A stretch of DNA of 64,000 nt from NCBI RefSeq assembly GCF_003688995.1, contig NZ_PENI01000039.1, forward strand, positions 23,745 through 87,744, given 5' to 3'. The DNA is from Streptomyces shenzhenensis. GTDB taxonomy: Bacteria > Actinomycetota > Actinomycetes > Streptomycetales > Streptomycetaceae. Positions within the stretch are counted from its first letter, which is position 1. Each line of letters opens with the position of its first letter. A program made the position numbers and the translations under genes. Of this stretch, positions 37,956 to 46,307 are shown piece by piece. The notes beneath the pieces were generated by a model. It saw only the letters and a program-made list of their open reading frames with translations. It searched no databases and was not told the DNA's origin.

Positions 37956-38378
37956 ATGACCGGAACGATCTCTTACACGTGGCGGGACCCCATCACCGAC
38001 GAGGAGATGGCCGATCTCGTCAGGTCCCACGGCGGCAACGCCGTCGCGGGCTGGTGGAGCAGGATCAAGGAGCACAGCCTCGGCTGGGTGGGGGCCCGTG
38101 ACGGCGAGGGAGCCCTCGTCGGATTCGTGAACGTGGCGTGGGACGGCGGTGACCACGCCTTTTTGATCGACACGAAGACCCGGGGCTCCTGCCAGCGCCG
38201 TGGTATCGGAACAGCACTTGTCCGTCACGCGGTCGTCCATGCGCGCGCGGCGGGCTGCGAGTGGCTGCACGTCGACTTCGAGCCCGGGCTGCGGGGCTTC
38301 TATGTGGACGCCTGTGGTTTCCGTCCGACGGACGCGGGATTGATCCACCTGCCCTCCACCGGAGAGAGCCGAAGATGA
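37956..38378 (+). CDS. GNAT-family N-acetyltransferase
   Basis: This 140-residue acetyl-CoA-dependent acyltransferase has the acetyl-CoA loop SCQRRGIGTALV and a late GLRGFYVDACGFRPTDAG motif. The substrate is unknown. The ATG at 37956 begins the folded domain. The gene is divergent from merR with the palindrome between them, so it could share that control. Confidence 0.88.
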   Translation: MTGTISYTWRDPITDEEMADLVRSHGGNAVAGWWSRIKEHSLGWVGARDGEGALVGFVNVAWDGGDHAFLIDTKTRGSCQRRGIGTALVRHAVVHARAAGCEWLHVDFEPGLRGFYVDACGFRPTDAGLIHLPSTGESRR

Positions 38379-38491
38379 CCAGAACACCGACGAACGCCGC
38401 GTTCCTCACTCAGGGGCGCCGTCCTGGCCTTCGTATTCCTTATGGTGGCCGTATTCACCACATCGGTGCGGGACGCCGGGCCGGGGCATAG
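38375..38491 (+). pseudogene. Possible frameshifted fragment of a small membrane protein
   Basis: An ATG overlapping the GNAT stop starts a 38-codon frame ending at 38491. From about 38410 a different frame reads AVLAFVFLMVAVFTTSVRD, a convincing transmembrane helix. The two look like one protein start broken by a frame shift. It could equally be chance. Confidence 0.3.
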
Positions 38492-38621
38492 CGGACGGCA
38501 CCGCAACTGCCTGTCTCCAGGGGGAGTTCGCGCAGGTCACGGGGACCGGGGAGTCCCCTTGCCCCAACCGTGCCGCTGTGTGCGGCTGGTGGACGGAAAC
38601 TCCCCGGCGCCGGCTGGGTCG

Positions 38622-38855
38622 CTACCTCTTGTGGCAGCCCCACTTGCCGTGGACCTTGGTGTAGTGCTCACCCTTGGGACACTTCTTGTGCTTCGGGGTC
38701 TTCGTGGGGTGTGGTGTGGGCGCGTTGGGATTGTCCGCCACGGGGGCGGTCGCCGGTGCTGCGAGGGCGGTACCCGTAGAGGCCACGGCCGCTCCGCTGG
38801 CGAGCATGCCCGCGGCGACACTGGCGGCCAGAGCGCGTATGATCCTATTTCGCAT
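38622..38855 (-). CDS. Small secreted basic protein, 77 aa
   Basis: This short protein has a clear signal peptide (MRNRIIRALAASVAAGMLASG, cleavage likely after ALAA). A Pro/Thr linker follows, and then a basic tail with two Cys in KKCPKGEHYTKVHGKWGCHK that could form a disulfide loop. AAAGG precedes the ATG at 38855. No family is recognised; a cell-wall or ion-binding role is possible but unproven. Confidence 0.75.
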   Translation of the reverse strand: MRNRIIRALAASVAAGMLASGAAVASTGTALAAPATAPVADNPNAPTPHPTKTPKHKKCPKGEHYTKVHGKWGCHKR

Positions 38856-39229
38856 GATCGGCAGCCTTTCTTTGTCGGCTTCACTGCCTCTCCGTTCGAT
38901 TCTTGGCACCGCTCCCCGCGGACCGCATCTCGATCACAAAAGGCGCTCGGGTACGCGGTGCGATATCCGCGCCATTTCCCGGCGTCAGGCCTGGAATGGC
39001 AGCCGCGACAGGCCCGTTCCGTCTCGCTGCGGACACCGTGAGCGACCTGAAACAGAGTGCGAGGACGCTGTTCGGCAAGGGCCGAACGGCCCCCGATCCA
39101 CCCCCCGAGACCCTGGCCCGCGCTGCTCCTGCCCGAGAGGATTGACCGCCTTCGTCGGCACCGGTCCGGGGAAGCCGCAACGAACACGGTGACGGGCAGT
39201 CGGCTCGGCGCGGAGAGAGGAAGCCTCAA
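38856..39229. other. Intergenic region with a short perfect hairpin
   Basis: No gene is supported between these divergent genes. GTTCGGC-AAGG-GCCGAAC at 39070-39087 forms a perfect 7-bp hairpin with a 4-base loop. The stretch near 38920-38990 is less GC-rich and may carry the promoter of the secreted protein gene. Confidence 0.4.
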
Positions 39230-39712
39230 GTGATCGCTGTCGTGGGACACTCAGACCTCACCGAGCCCACGTTGACGATGCTGGAGGAGGCGCTGGGCCG
39301 GCGGCTGGCGGGCTTCGCGCGGGCGGGCCGGGCCGGACTGGTCCGCGCGGGGCAGGGGCTGCCGGTCGCTTTCGGCCGTGCCGCGCGGAAGGCGGGACTG
39401 GCGCTGGTGACCGTCCTGCCCTCCAGGAACGGGGTTCCCGCGGTGCTGGCGGAGCACGACCGCAGAGCCGCCGGGGAGTTGCTGCTGCTGTCGCATCAGG
39501 TGCGGCTGCTGGAGTACGACCCCGTCGACCGCGGGGCGTGCGTGGGCGCGGACGAGAGCCTGCTGCGCACCTGCTGCCGACTGCTGGCGGTATGGGACGG
39601 TTCGCCGTCCAACGGCCGTGATGCCACGGCCCACTTGGTGGCCTATGCGCGCAGCAGCGGCCTCGACGTGGAGGTGTTCTGGCCCGCCGGGGCGACCCGC
39701 GAATGCCTCTGA
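39230..39712 (+). CDS. SLOG/Rossmann-like hypothetical protein
   Basis: This 160-residue protein starts with AVVGHSDLTEPTL and ends with LLAVWDGSPSNGRDATAHLVAYARSSGLDVEVFW. This layout resembles SLOG-type nucleotide-binding domains, in which an N-terminal glycine-containing loop and a late D/G-rich loop bind a nucleotide. Two adjacent Cys (RTCCRLL) lie in the C-terminal half. The GTG at 39230 has GAGAGAGG nine bases upstream. The fold assignment is tentative; neighbours give no clue. Confidence 0.6.
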   Translation: MIAVVGHSDLTEPTLTMLEEALGRRLAGFARAGRAGLVRAGQGLPVAFGRAARKAGLALVTVLPSRNGVPAVLAEHDRRAAGELLLLSHQVRLLEYDPVDRGACVGADESLLRTCCRLLAVWDGSPSNGRDATAHLVAYARSSGLDVEVFWPAGATRECL

Positions 39713-40222
39713 CGCCGCTGGACGGTGGGGAGTTCGGCGATCGGCCTGCGGGGAAGCGGACCGGACCGAGCCGGTCGGCCGACTGCGTGGCGGCGTACGA
39801 GGCCGACCGGTGAGGCCGTCAGGGCCGCAGTTCGGGATCGCCGAGCACCGTGTCGTGGAGGTCGGCCGTTCCGACAGCACCGGTTCGCCTTCTTGCGGGG
39901 ACGTCAGGGAGGCGTGAACCCCTCGCCGGGAAGCCCTCACGCACCGTCGCGTCGATGATGCGAACTCTTCGTGACCCGCCGATTACCCGGCCGGTGGCCG
40001 TGACGTGCCGGCTGCCGGACGTAGACGGCTGACGGATCGTCAATGCCCGCCCATGGCATGCCGGTTGCGACCCGGTCGGTGCCGAGCCGCACCCGGTCTC
40101 CTCACGGTGTGCTCCCACCGCCGGACCGGGGAGGGCGGAGCCGGCACCGGGAGTTCCCGGCGGACGCAATCCAACTCCCTCCGTGATGCGTACCTCCTAC
40201 GAGAAGCGATTGGAGGGACGCA
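39713..40222. other. Intergenic stretch of about 510 bases
   Basis: No gene is supported on either strand. GGACGCAAT occurs twice (near 40162 and 40214), the second copy just before the His-rich ATG. A promoter for the His-rich gene is expected in the last 100 bases but no clear hexamers are seen. Confidence 0.4.
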
Positions 40223-40405
40223 ATGACAGTCTTCGGTCATCTCTTCCCCAGCAGGAACGGGGACCACGGAGGTCACGGCGACCACGGCGGCCACGGCGAC
40301 CATGGTGACCACGGCGATCACCGTGGCCACGGCGACCACGGCCACGGCCGGCGGGACAGGGACCACGGCCACGGCCGCGACCACGACCACCGTTCTGGCT
40401 ACTGA
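40223..40405 (+). CDS. His/Asp/Gly-rich 60-residue protein
   Basis: After a short start (MTVFGHLFPSRNG) the protein is built almost wholly of DHG and GHG units: 15 His, 10 Asp and 17 Gly in 60 residues. This composition suggests chelation of Ni, Zn, Cu or Co, as in histidine-rich metal-storage peptides. A strong ribosome binding site (GGAGGG six bases upstream) supports translation. It lies 77 bases before an ABC exporter on the same strand, so the pair may be functionally linked. Repetitive DNA could also create such a frame by chance, but the start signal argues against that. Confidence 0.6.
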   Translation: MTVFGHLFPSRNGDHGGHGDHGGHGDHGDHGDHRGHGDHGHGRRDRDHGHGRDHDHRSGY

Positions 40406-40482
40406 GAGTGAGGGAAGGCTGAGTGGGCCGGTGACCGGGGGAGCCGGCCCGCTTCGCCGTCCGGTCGCGACGGAGCGGTGCC

Positions 40483-42363
40483 ATGGTGCGTGTCCTCCGG
40501 CATGTTCTGCGGGAGATGCTGTCGGCGGGCGGGGCGGCGAGCGAGGAGCAGGACCCCGCCGCCGTGGTCGCGCCCGCGCCGCGGCTGTCCCCGCGTGAGG
40601 TGTTCCGGCGTTTCTGGCCCTACACCCGGGGCCGCAGGCGCTGGCTGGCCCCCCTGCTGCTGTTCAGCCTCATCGGACCGGTCGTCGACGGCGCCGAACT
40701 GTGGCTCTTCAAAACCGTGATCGACGACGCGCTCGTCCCGCACGATCCGCGGCCCTTCCTCTGGATCGCGCCCACCTATCTGGGGCTCATCGTCGTCTCC
40801 GGCATCCTCGGTTTCGCCGACGACGTGACGTCCACCTGGGTCAGCGAACGTTTCCTGCTGTCGCTGCGCCGCGATGTGTTCCGGCATGTCCAGGGGCTGT
40901 CGCTCGGGTTCTTCGAGCGGCGGCGGCTCGGCGACGTACTGTCCCGCGTCACGGGTGACGTGGACGCCGTGGAGACGCTCCTGCTCTCGGGGGTGGCGGA
41001 CGGCCTCTACCACCTGGTCCGGCTGGGCGTCTTCCTCGGCCTGCTCTGCTACCTCCGCTGGGACCTGACCCTCCTCGCGCTGGTCGTCGTGCCGCTGTTC
41101 TGGCGCGTGGCCCGGCACTTCTCCCGGCTGATCGGGGAGGCGTCCCGGGAGCGCAGGCGGCGCAGCGGCTCGCTCAGCGCGGTCGCCGAGGAGACGCTGG
41201 GCAATGTGGCCCTGGTCCAAGCGTACAACCGGCAGGGCTGGGAGGAGCGCCGCTTCGAGCGCGAGAACCTCGGCAGGTTCCACGCGGCGATGGCCTCGGC
41301 GCGGATCGGGGCCGTCTACTCGCCGCTCGTCGAGCTCATCGAGGTGTCGGGCATCCTCGCCGTGCTCGGTCTGGGTACCTGGAAGCTGGCCCAGGGCCAG
41401 CTCACGCTGGGCGGGCTGCTGCTCTTCCTGGCGCTGATCGGCAAGCTCTACGGCCCGGTCAGCAGCCTGTCCGGCCTCGCCACCACCTTCTACACGGCCT
41501 CCGCCGCCGCGGAACGGATCCTCGAACTCCTGGACCAGCGGCCCCAGGTCACCGACGCCGCCGGCGCCCGGCGGACCGGCCGGGCGCGGGGCGACGTCGA
41601 CTTCGACGGTGTCTGCTTCCGCTACCCCGGCACCGCGCGCCCGGCGCTGTCCGACGTGTCCTTCCATGCCGCGCCGGGTGAGATCCTGGCCCTGGTCGGG
41701 GCCAGCGGGGCCGGCAAGTCCACGGCGGCCAAGCTGCTGCTGCGCTTCTACGACCCCGACCGCGGCGCGATCCGCCTGGACGGGACCGACCTCAGAGAGC
41801 TGCGGCTGACCGACGTACGCGAGAACGTCGCGGTGGTCCTGCAAGAGACCCTCGTGCTGCACGGCACGGTGCGCGAGAACATCGCCTACGGACGGCCGGG
41901 GGCGACGGACGCGGAGATCGTCGCGGCGGCCCGGGCGGCGGACGCGCACGAGTTCGTCCAGGCGCTGCCCGAGGGCTATGACACGCTGGTCGGCCAGCGC
42001 GGCCGGATGCTGTCCGGCGGTCAGCGGCAGCGCCTGGCGATCGCGCGCGCGATGATCCGGGACGCGCCCGTACTGCTCCTGGACGAGCCGACCAGCGGCC
42101 TCGACGTCGAGTCCGGGCTGCGGATCATGGACCCGTTGCGGCGCCTCATGGCCGGCCGGACGACCGTCGTCATCTCGCACAACCTGCTCACCGTCCGCGA
42201 CGCCACCCGGATCGTGGTCCTCGATCACGGCCGGGTCGTCGAGTCCGGCACCCATGACGACCTGCTGGCACGCCGTGGCGCGTACGCCAGGCTGCACCGG
42301 CTTCACGCCGTACGGGGGCCTGGCCGGCCGGGCCTTGTGCCGCGCGGGGCGACTCCGTCGTGA
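40483..42363 (+). CDS. ABC exporter, fused membrane and ATPase domains
   Basis: This 626-residue half-transporter has an N-terminal six-helix membrane domain (about 50-330) and a C-terminal ATPase. The ATPase carries Walker A (GASGAGKST), signature LSGGQRQR, Walker B (VLLLDEPTSGLD) and the switch His (VISHNLL). It would act as a homodimer exporting lipid, peptide, drug or metal complex. No peptidase domain is present. The substrate is unknown; the adjacent His-rich protein raises a metal-related possibility. It ends at a tandem-repeat array between convergent genes. Confidence 0.92.
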   Translation: MVRVLRHVLREMLSAGGAASEEQDPAAVVAPAPRLSPREVFRRFWPYTRGRRRWLAPLLLFSLIGPVVDGAELWLFKTVIDDALVPHDPRPFLWIAPTYLGLIVVSGILGFADDVTSTWVSERFLLSLRRDVFRHVQGLSLGFFERRRLGDVLSRVTGDVDAVETLLLSGVADGLYHLVRLGVFLGLLCYLRWDLTLLALVVVPLFWRVARHFSRLIGEASRERRRRSGSLSAVAEETLGNVALVQAYNRQGWEERRFERENLGRFHAAMASARIGAVYSPLVELIEVSGILAVLGLGTWKLAQGQLTLGGLLLFLALIGKLYGPVSSLSGLATTFYTASAAAERILELLDQRPQVTDAAGARRTGRARGDVDFDGVCFRYPGTARPALSDVSFHAAPGEILALVGASGAGKSTAAKLLLRFYDPDRGAIRLDGTDLRELRLTDVRENVAVVLQETLVLHGTVRENIAYGRPGATDAEIVAAARAADAHEFVQALPEGYDTLVGQRGRMLSGGQRQRLAIARAMIRDAPVLLLDEPTSGLDVESGLRIMDPLRRLMAGRTTVVISHNLLTVRDATRIVVLDHGRVVESGTHDDLLARRGAYARLHRLHAVRGPGRPGLVPRGATPS

Positions 42364-42380
42364 CTTCGACGGGCGGCTCT

Positions 42381-42658
42381 CGCCGTGGGGCGGTGTGTCG
42401 GCGGGTGGGTGCGGCGGCGTCGTGGCTGAGCGCGCAGTTCCCCGCGTTGGCGCTGTGCGACTTGGCGGGGTGGCCATTCGCCGTGGGGCGGTGCGTTGGG
42501 GGTGGGTGCGGCGGCTTCGTGGTTGAGCGCGCAGTTTCCCCGCGTTGGCGCTGTGCGACTTGGCGGGGTGGCCATTCGCCGTGGGGCGGTGTGTTGGGGG
42601 TGGGTGCGGCGGCTTCGTGGTTGAGCGCGCAGTTCCCCGCGCCCCTTTGGGGTGAAGC
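42381..42658. repeat. 98-bp tandem repeat array (about 2.9 copies)
   Basis: CGCCGTGGGGCGGTG recurs at 42381, 42479 and 42577, a 98-base period. Each copy contains CGCGCAGTTCCCCGCG (second copy with one extra T). The last copy ends CCCCTTTGGGG, a small hairpin. It fills the gap between the convergent ABC exporter and anti-sigma genes and may act as a bidirectional terminator. Confidence 0.85.
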
Positions 42659-42670
42659 CATGCCGGGTTG

Positions 42671-43420
42671 TCAGGATCGGTCGCCCGTCGCTACGTGTGC
42701 TGTGGCGAGTACCGTGCCGTCGGTCGAGGTCAGCTGGGCGCCGGCGAGGGTCGCGGGGTCGACCATGGCCGGGCTGCCCCAGTATCCGCTTCCGTCGTGC
42801 CGCAGGGCGAAGGTGCCCACGCGTACGGTGCTCCCGTCCTTGTGCACCAGCAGACAGGTCACCTTGCCCGCGTGCGGAGCGCCCGCGTCGGCCAGGTCGA
42901 CGGCCATGTAGATCCAGCCTGGCCTGCCCGGGTAGGCGTAGATCTCGCCGACCGCCTTGCCGGGGTTCGTGGCCGAGGACAGGTCTCCCGACAGCATGCC
43001 TCCGTTGGTCCCGGCCGTGGAGGAGGGGCCGGCCACGACGTCCTCGATCGCCGTGCCGACCGCCCAGCCGCCGAATCCGACGGCCAGGACGAGCGTGGCC
43101 GCGGCGGCGGCGAGCCGCACCCGGATCCGCCTGCGGCGGCCCGGGAACGCGGCGGCGACGGGGGTGGGCGGGCGCCTCTCCCGCGCCGCCTCGGTCAGCC
43201 TGCGCGCCACCCGCTCCTCGAACCCCACCGGCGGCTCGCTGCCCGGGAGCAGCCCGATCAGCCGGTCGCTCACCGAGGTCAGCTCCTCGATGTACTTCCG
43301 GCAATCGGCACACCTGTCCAGATGGGCGACCGCCTCCGCCCGTTCCCGGCCGGGCAGTACGCCCAACGCCAGCTCGGCGCCGATCTCCCGCAGCTTCTGG
43401 CAGGTCACTTCACTGACCAT
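42671..43420 (-). CDS. Zinc-containing anti-sigma factor
   Basis: This 249-residue membrane protein has an N-terminal zinc anti-sigma domain with HLDRCADC (HxxxCxxC) at about residues 33-40, a basic linker and one transmembrane helix (about 105-125). An extracytoplasmic domain with APHAGKVTCLLVHKDG follows. It would hold the ECF sigma factor at the membrane until a signal arrives. Its start overlaps the end of the sigma gene by 11 bases, a normal arrangement that keeps the two in balance. Confidence 0.93.
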   Translation of the reverse strand: MVSEVTCQKLREIGAELALGVLPGRERAEAVAHLDRCADCRKYIEELTSVSDRLIGLLPGSEPPVGFEERVARRLTEAARERRPPTPVAAAFPGRRRRIRVRLAAAAATLVLAVGFGGWAVGTAIEDVVAGPSSTAGTNGGMLSGDLSSATNPGKAVGEIYAYPGRPGWIYMAVDLADAGAPHAGKVTCLLVHKDGSTVRVGTFALRHDGSGYWGSPAMVDPATLAGAQLTSTDGTVLATAHVATGDRS

Positions 43421-44063
43421 CGTCGCCTCGCTTCGAGGATGCGAGTGAGGTCCGCAGCTTGCCCATCGCCGTCCTGATGCGCGTCTTGGCGGTGCCCAGC
43501 GGGATCCTTTCCCAGTCGGCGATCTGCTGGGCCGTCATTCCGTAGATGCCCGCCATCACCAGCGCGCGCCCCTGTTCCCGCGGCAGTTCCGCCACCGCGG
43601 CCCGCAGCCGGGTCGACGCCTCGTCCGCCAGCGCGTACTGCTCCGGAGTCCGGCTGACGGCACCGAGGACCGAGTCCAGGTCCTCGGGCGCCACCGGCTC
43701 CGGCCGCCGCGCCCGGATGGCGTCGATGGCCAGGTTGCGGGCGATGGTGGTCAGCCAGGTCGACACGGAGCCACGGCGCGCGTCGTAGACCTGGGCATGA
43801 CGCCATGCACGCTCGAACGTCTGCTGGGCGACGTCCTCGGCGAGCTGCGGGTCCCCGGTGACGGCGACGGCGACACCGAAGACCGTGTGCTGGAACCTGC
43901 GTACGAAGGTGACGGCCAGTTCCGGGTCACCTGTGGCCAGCCCGGACAGCAGGGCTTCGTCCGGGAGGCGTCCCGCAGAGAACCCGAATCTCTGCATGTC
44001 CATACGTACGGTGCGGGCTCGGCGAGAGATTGCGCGGCCACCGCGGCCACCGTGGAAGATCAC
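43410..44063 (-). CDS. ECF RNA polymerase sigma factor
   Basis: This protein of up to 217 residues has sigma region 2 (FQHTVFGVAVAVTGDPQLAEDVAQQTFERAW) and region 4 (LPREQGRALVMAGIYGMTAQQIADWERIPLGTAKTR). The overlapping downstream gene is its anti-sigma. The start is uncertain: GTG at 44063 has GAGGA upstream, while ATG at 44003 gives a more typical N-terminus. It starts 21 bases after a PP2C phosphatase gene on the same strand, suggesting one operon. Confidence 0.9.
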   Translation of the reverse strand: MIFHGGRGGRAISRRARTVRMDMQRFGFSAGRLPDEALLSGLATGDPELAVTFVRRFQHTVFGVAVAVTGDPQLAEDVAQQTFERAWRHAQVYDARRGSVSTWLTTIARNLAIDAIRARRPEPVAPEDLDSVLGAVSRTPEQYALADEASTRLRAAVAELPREQGRALVMAGIYGMTAQQIADWERIPLGTAKTRIRTAMGKLRTSLASSKRGDDGQ

Positions 44064-44084
44064 ATTCCTCGTCTCCCTCCGTGA

Positions 44085-45227
44085 CTACGCCGGCCGGGTG
44101 CGGTGCAGCGCGACCATGGTCACGTCATCGCTCAGGCCCCGGCCCACGTACCGCCGCAGGTCGCTGTGGATGGCGCTGAGCAGCGCCTCGGGCGCCAGCC
44201 GCGCCCAGCCGGGCAGCCGGTTCGCGAGGGGGTAGAAGTCGCCGGCCCGGTTGCGGGCCTCGATGACGCCGTCGGTGTACAGCAGCAGGGTGGCGCCGGG
44301 CGGGAAGTCCACCGTCTCCACATGCGGAAACGCGCCGTCGAGATCGCCCAGGCCGAGCGGCGGCGCACAGGACCGGGGAGCGAGCACGGTGACCTGTCCG
44401 TGGTCGATGAGGAGGGGCGGCGGGTGGCCGAAGTTGATCATGAACGTGAGTCCGTCGCCCTTCTCCGGCACCTCCAGCACCACGGCGGTGACGAACTCCT
44501 CCAGGGCGAGGGAGGCGCTCGAGGTGTCCGGCTGCGCCGCCGTGGCGTCCCGCAGATCCTCCCTGAAGTCCTCTTCGAGGTCGGTGACCATGGCGTGCAG
44601 CGGTCCGCGCCGGCGGACTGAGCGGCGGAACGCGCTCAGCACGTAGCTCGCGGTCTCCACCGCCGCGAGGCCCTTGCCGTGCGCGTCGCCGATCAGGATC
44701 CGGACGCGTCCGCCGACATCCGCGACCGCGTACAGGTCTCCGCCGACGGCGGCGTCCTCGTTGGCCGCCAGATAGACCGAGGCGAGGGACAGGTCGCCGA
44801 TGCTGGGCGGCAGGGGTTTCAGCAGCACCCGCTGGGTCACCTCGGCGACCGCACGGGTGCGGGCCAGTTCGTCCTCGCGGCGTTCCCGGATCCAGCTGGC
44901 CCCCACGGCGCCCGCGCAGATCAGCATCAGCGCGGTGAGCTGGACCCAGAAGTTCGCGGTGCCCAGGTTCAGGTTGCCGGCCGCCGCCAGCACCACGCAG
45001 GGAATGGTGATCGCGATGACGGCGACCACGCCGAGCGGTGGGCAGAACACCGCGGCCAGCGCGGGCGCCCCCACCATCAGGGGGCCCAGCCTGATCGACG
45101 GGATCAACAACTGGTCCACCACCAGCAGCGCGAGGGGCATCGACGTCAGCCCGGCGGTGATGAGTCGCGGGTGCTCCCACATCGAGTGCAACGCCACCAC
45201 CTCCCGGCCGGGTCGGCCGTGAACCAT
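44085..45227 (-). CDS. PP2C/SpoIIE-type membrane serine phosphatase
   Basis: This 380-residue protein has three or four N-terminal hydrophobic helices (to about residue 125). A SpoIIE/RsbU phosphatase domain follows with GGDLYAV, IGDAHGKGLAA, GHPPPLLI, LLLYTDGVIEAR and SDDVTMVAL, including the metal-binding Asp residues. Such enzymes dephosphorylate anti-sigma antagonists. The start is uncertain: ATG 45227 is used, with GTG 45257 upstream and ATG 45182 downstream as alternatives. Linkage to the ECF sigma and anti-sigma pair suggests a common stress response. Confidence 0.88.
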   Translation of the reverse strand: MVHGRPGREVVALHSMWEHPRLITAGLTSMPLALLVVDQLLIPSIRLGPLMVGAPALAAVFCPPLGVVAVIAITIPCVVLAAAGNLNLGTANFWVQLTALMLICAGAVGASWIRERREDELARTRAVAEVTQRVLLKPLPPSIGDLSLASVYLAANEDAAVGGDLYAVADVGGRVRILIGDAHGKGLAAVETASYVLSAFRRSVRRRGPLHAMVTDLEEDFREDLRDATAAQPDTSSASLALEEFVTAVVLEVPEKGDGLTFMINFGHPPPLLIDHGQVTVLAPRSCAPPLGLGDLDGAFPHVETVDFPPGATLLLYTDGVIEARNRAGDFYPLANRLPGWARLAPEALLSAIHSDLRRYVGRGLSDDVTMVALHRTRPA

Positions 45228-45302
45228 CGCGACACCGCTCCCATAGTCCCGCCCCACCCGGCCCCAGGCACACCGACAGACAACCTGGCACGGCCGGTAC
45301 CT

Positions 45303-45600
45303 CAGAGGAGCGCGGGGAACTGCGCGATCAGCTACGACGCTGCCGCGGTCGGCTGCCGGTCTGGCGCCGACGGCGGTTTGCCGGTTCCGGCATGCGGTAC
45401 GTGTGAAGGGGGTGGTGCTTGAGAGGGGCGCGGGGAACTGCGCGACCGGCTACGACGCTGCCGCGGTCGGCTGCCGGTCTGGCGCCGACGGCGGTTTGCC
45501 GGTTCCGGCATGCGGTACGTGTGAAGGGGGCGGTGCTTGAGAGGGGCGCGGGGAACTGCGCGATCAGCCACGATGTTGCCGCGGACGGCTGCTGGCCTGT
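45303..45600. repeat. 118-bp tandem repeat array (about 2.5 copies)
   Basis: Units begin at 45303, 45421 and 45539 with an exact 118-base period. The first two are almost identical and the third diverges after about 60 bases. Each contains CGCGGGGAACTGCGCG (45311, 45429, 45547), the reverse complement of the core found at 42431 and 54232. The array lies between the divergent phosphatase and GPP34 genes; the remaining 100 bases before 45702 show no gene. Confidence 0.88.
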
Positions 45601-45701
45601 CGCCCCACGGCGGGTTGCCGAACCGGTGCCCCACAGCGCCGCGGGGACCACGACGGTGCCATGGACAGCCGCAGGCATGGCACCCCCCACCAGGAGCCGA
45701 C

Positions 45702-46304
45702 ATGACCACACCGCGAGACTTTCTGATCGTCGCGCTGGACACCGCCGCCGACCACTCCGCCGGGCAGGGCGACCTCTCGCTGGCCCTCGCGGGAGCCGAA
45801 CTGATCGACCTCCTGCGGGCCGAGGCCGTCGGCCTGGACGGCGACCGCATCGTGCCGGGCCTCCCGCTGGGCATGGGCGACCCCCTGCTGGACGAGGCCG
45901 TATCGGCGCTCGTCCGGGAGCGCCCGTACGAGTCCGTCGAGGACTGGCTGTGGCGCCGGGGCCGCGGCCTGGCCGCCGCCTATCTCGACGCCCTGAGGGC
46001 GGCGGGCGAGGGCGACCGGCGACGCGGCCGTCGGCTCTCCCTGCGCACCGGCCGGACCCGGCTCGGCGACCCGGCGGAACGCGGCCGCGCCGCCGAGCGC
46101 TGGACCTCGGGCGAACCGGTCCTGGCCGCGCTGGGTGCCGCCGTGGGGCTGCGGGAGGAGCCGGCCGGGGGACCCGCGGGGCTCCCCGACACCGTCGTGA
46201 CCGTCCTGGCCGCCGTGAACGGCGCGGTGGTGGAGCTGGAGGCGGTGCGGCAGCGGCGCAGCATCGAGGACGCGGCCTTCGACAACATCTGGCGCGCCCC
46301 CTGA
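45702..46304 (+). CDS. GPP34 (GOLPH3-like) family protein
   Basis: This 200-residue protein resembles the bacterial GPP34 family, homologous to the eukaryotic phosphoinositide-binding GOLPH3/Vps74. Seen are the N-terminal TPRDFLIVALDTAADH, the LALAGAELIDLL helix and a C-terminal TVVTVLAAVNGAVVELEAVRQRRS helix. The bacterial role is unknown; several paralogues are common in streptomycetes. CAGGAG six bases before the ATG fixes the start. Confidence 0.82.
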   Translation: MTTPRDFLIVALDTAADHSAGQGDLSLALAGAELIDLLRAEAVGLDGDRIVPGLPLGMGDPLLDEAVSALVRERPYESVEDWLWRRGRGLAAAYLDALRAAGEGDRRRGRRLSLRTGRTRLGDPAERGRAAERWTSGEPVLAALGAAVGLREEPAGGPAGLPDTVVTVLAAVNGAVVELEAVRQRRSIEDAAFDNIWRAP

Positions 46305-46307
46305 CGT

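Noticed and set aside
40255..40390. Short direct repeats (GACCACGG units) considered as a CRISPR-like array
   Set aside because: The repeats are 6-12 bases, lack unique spacers, and keep a reading frame with a ribosome binding site, so they are coding repeats.
42381..42658. Regular 98-bp units considered as a CRISPR array
   Set aside because: The whole unit is repeated, with no variable spacers and no cas genes.
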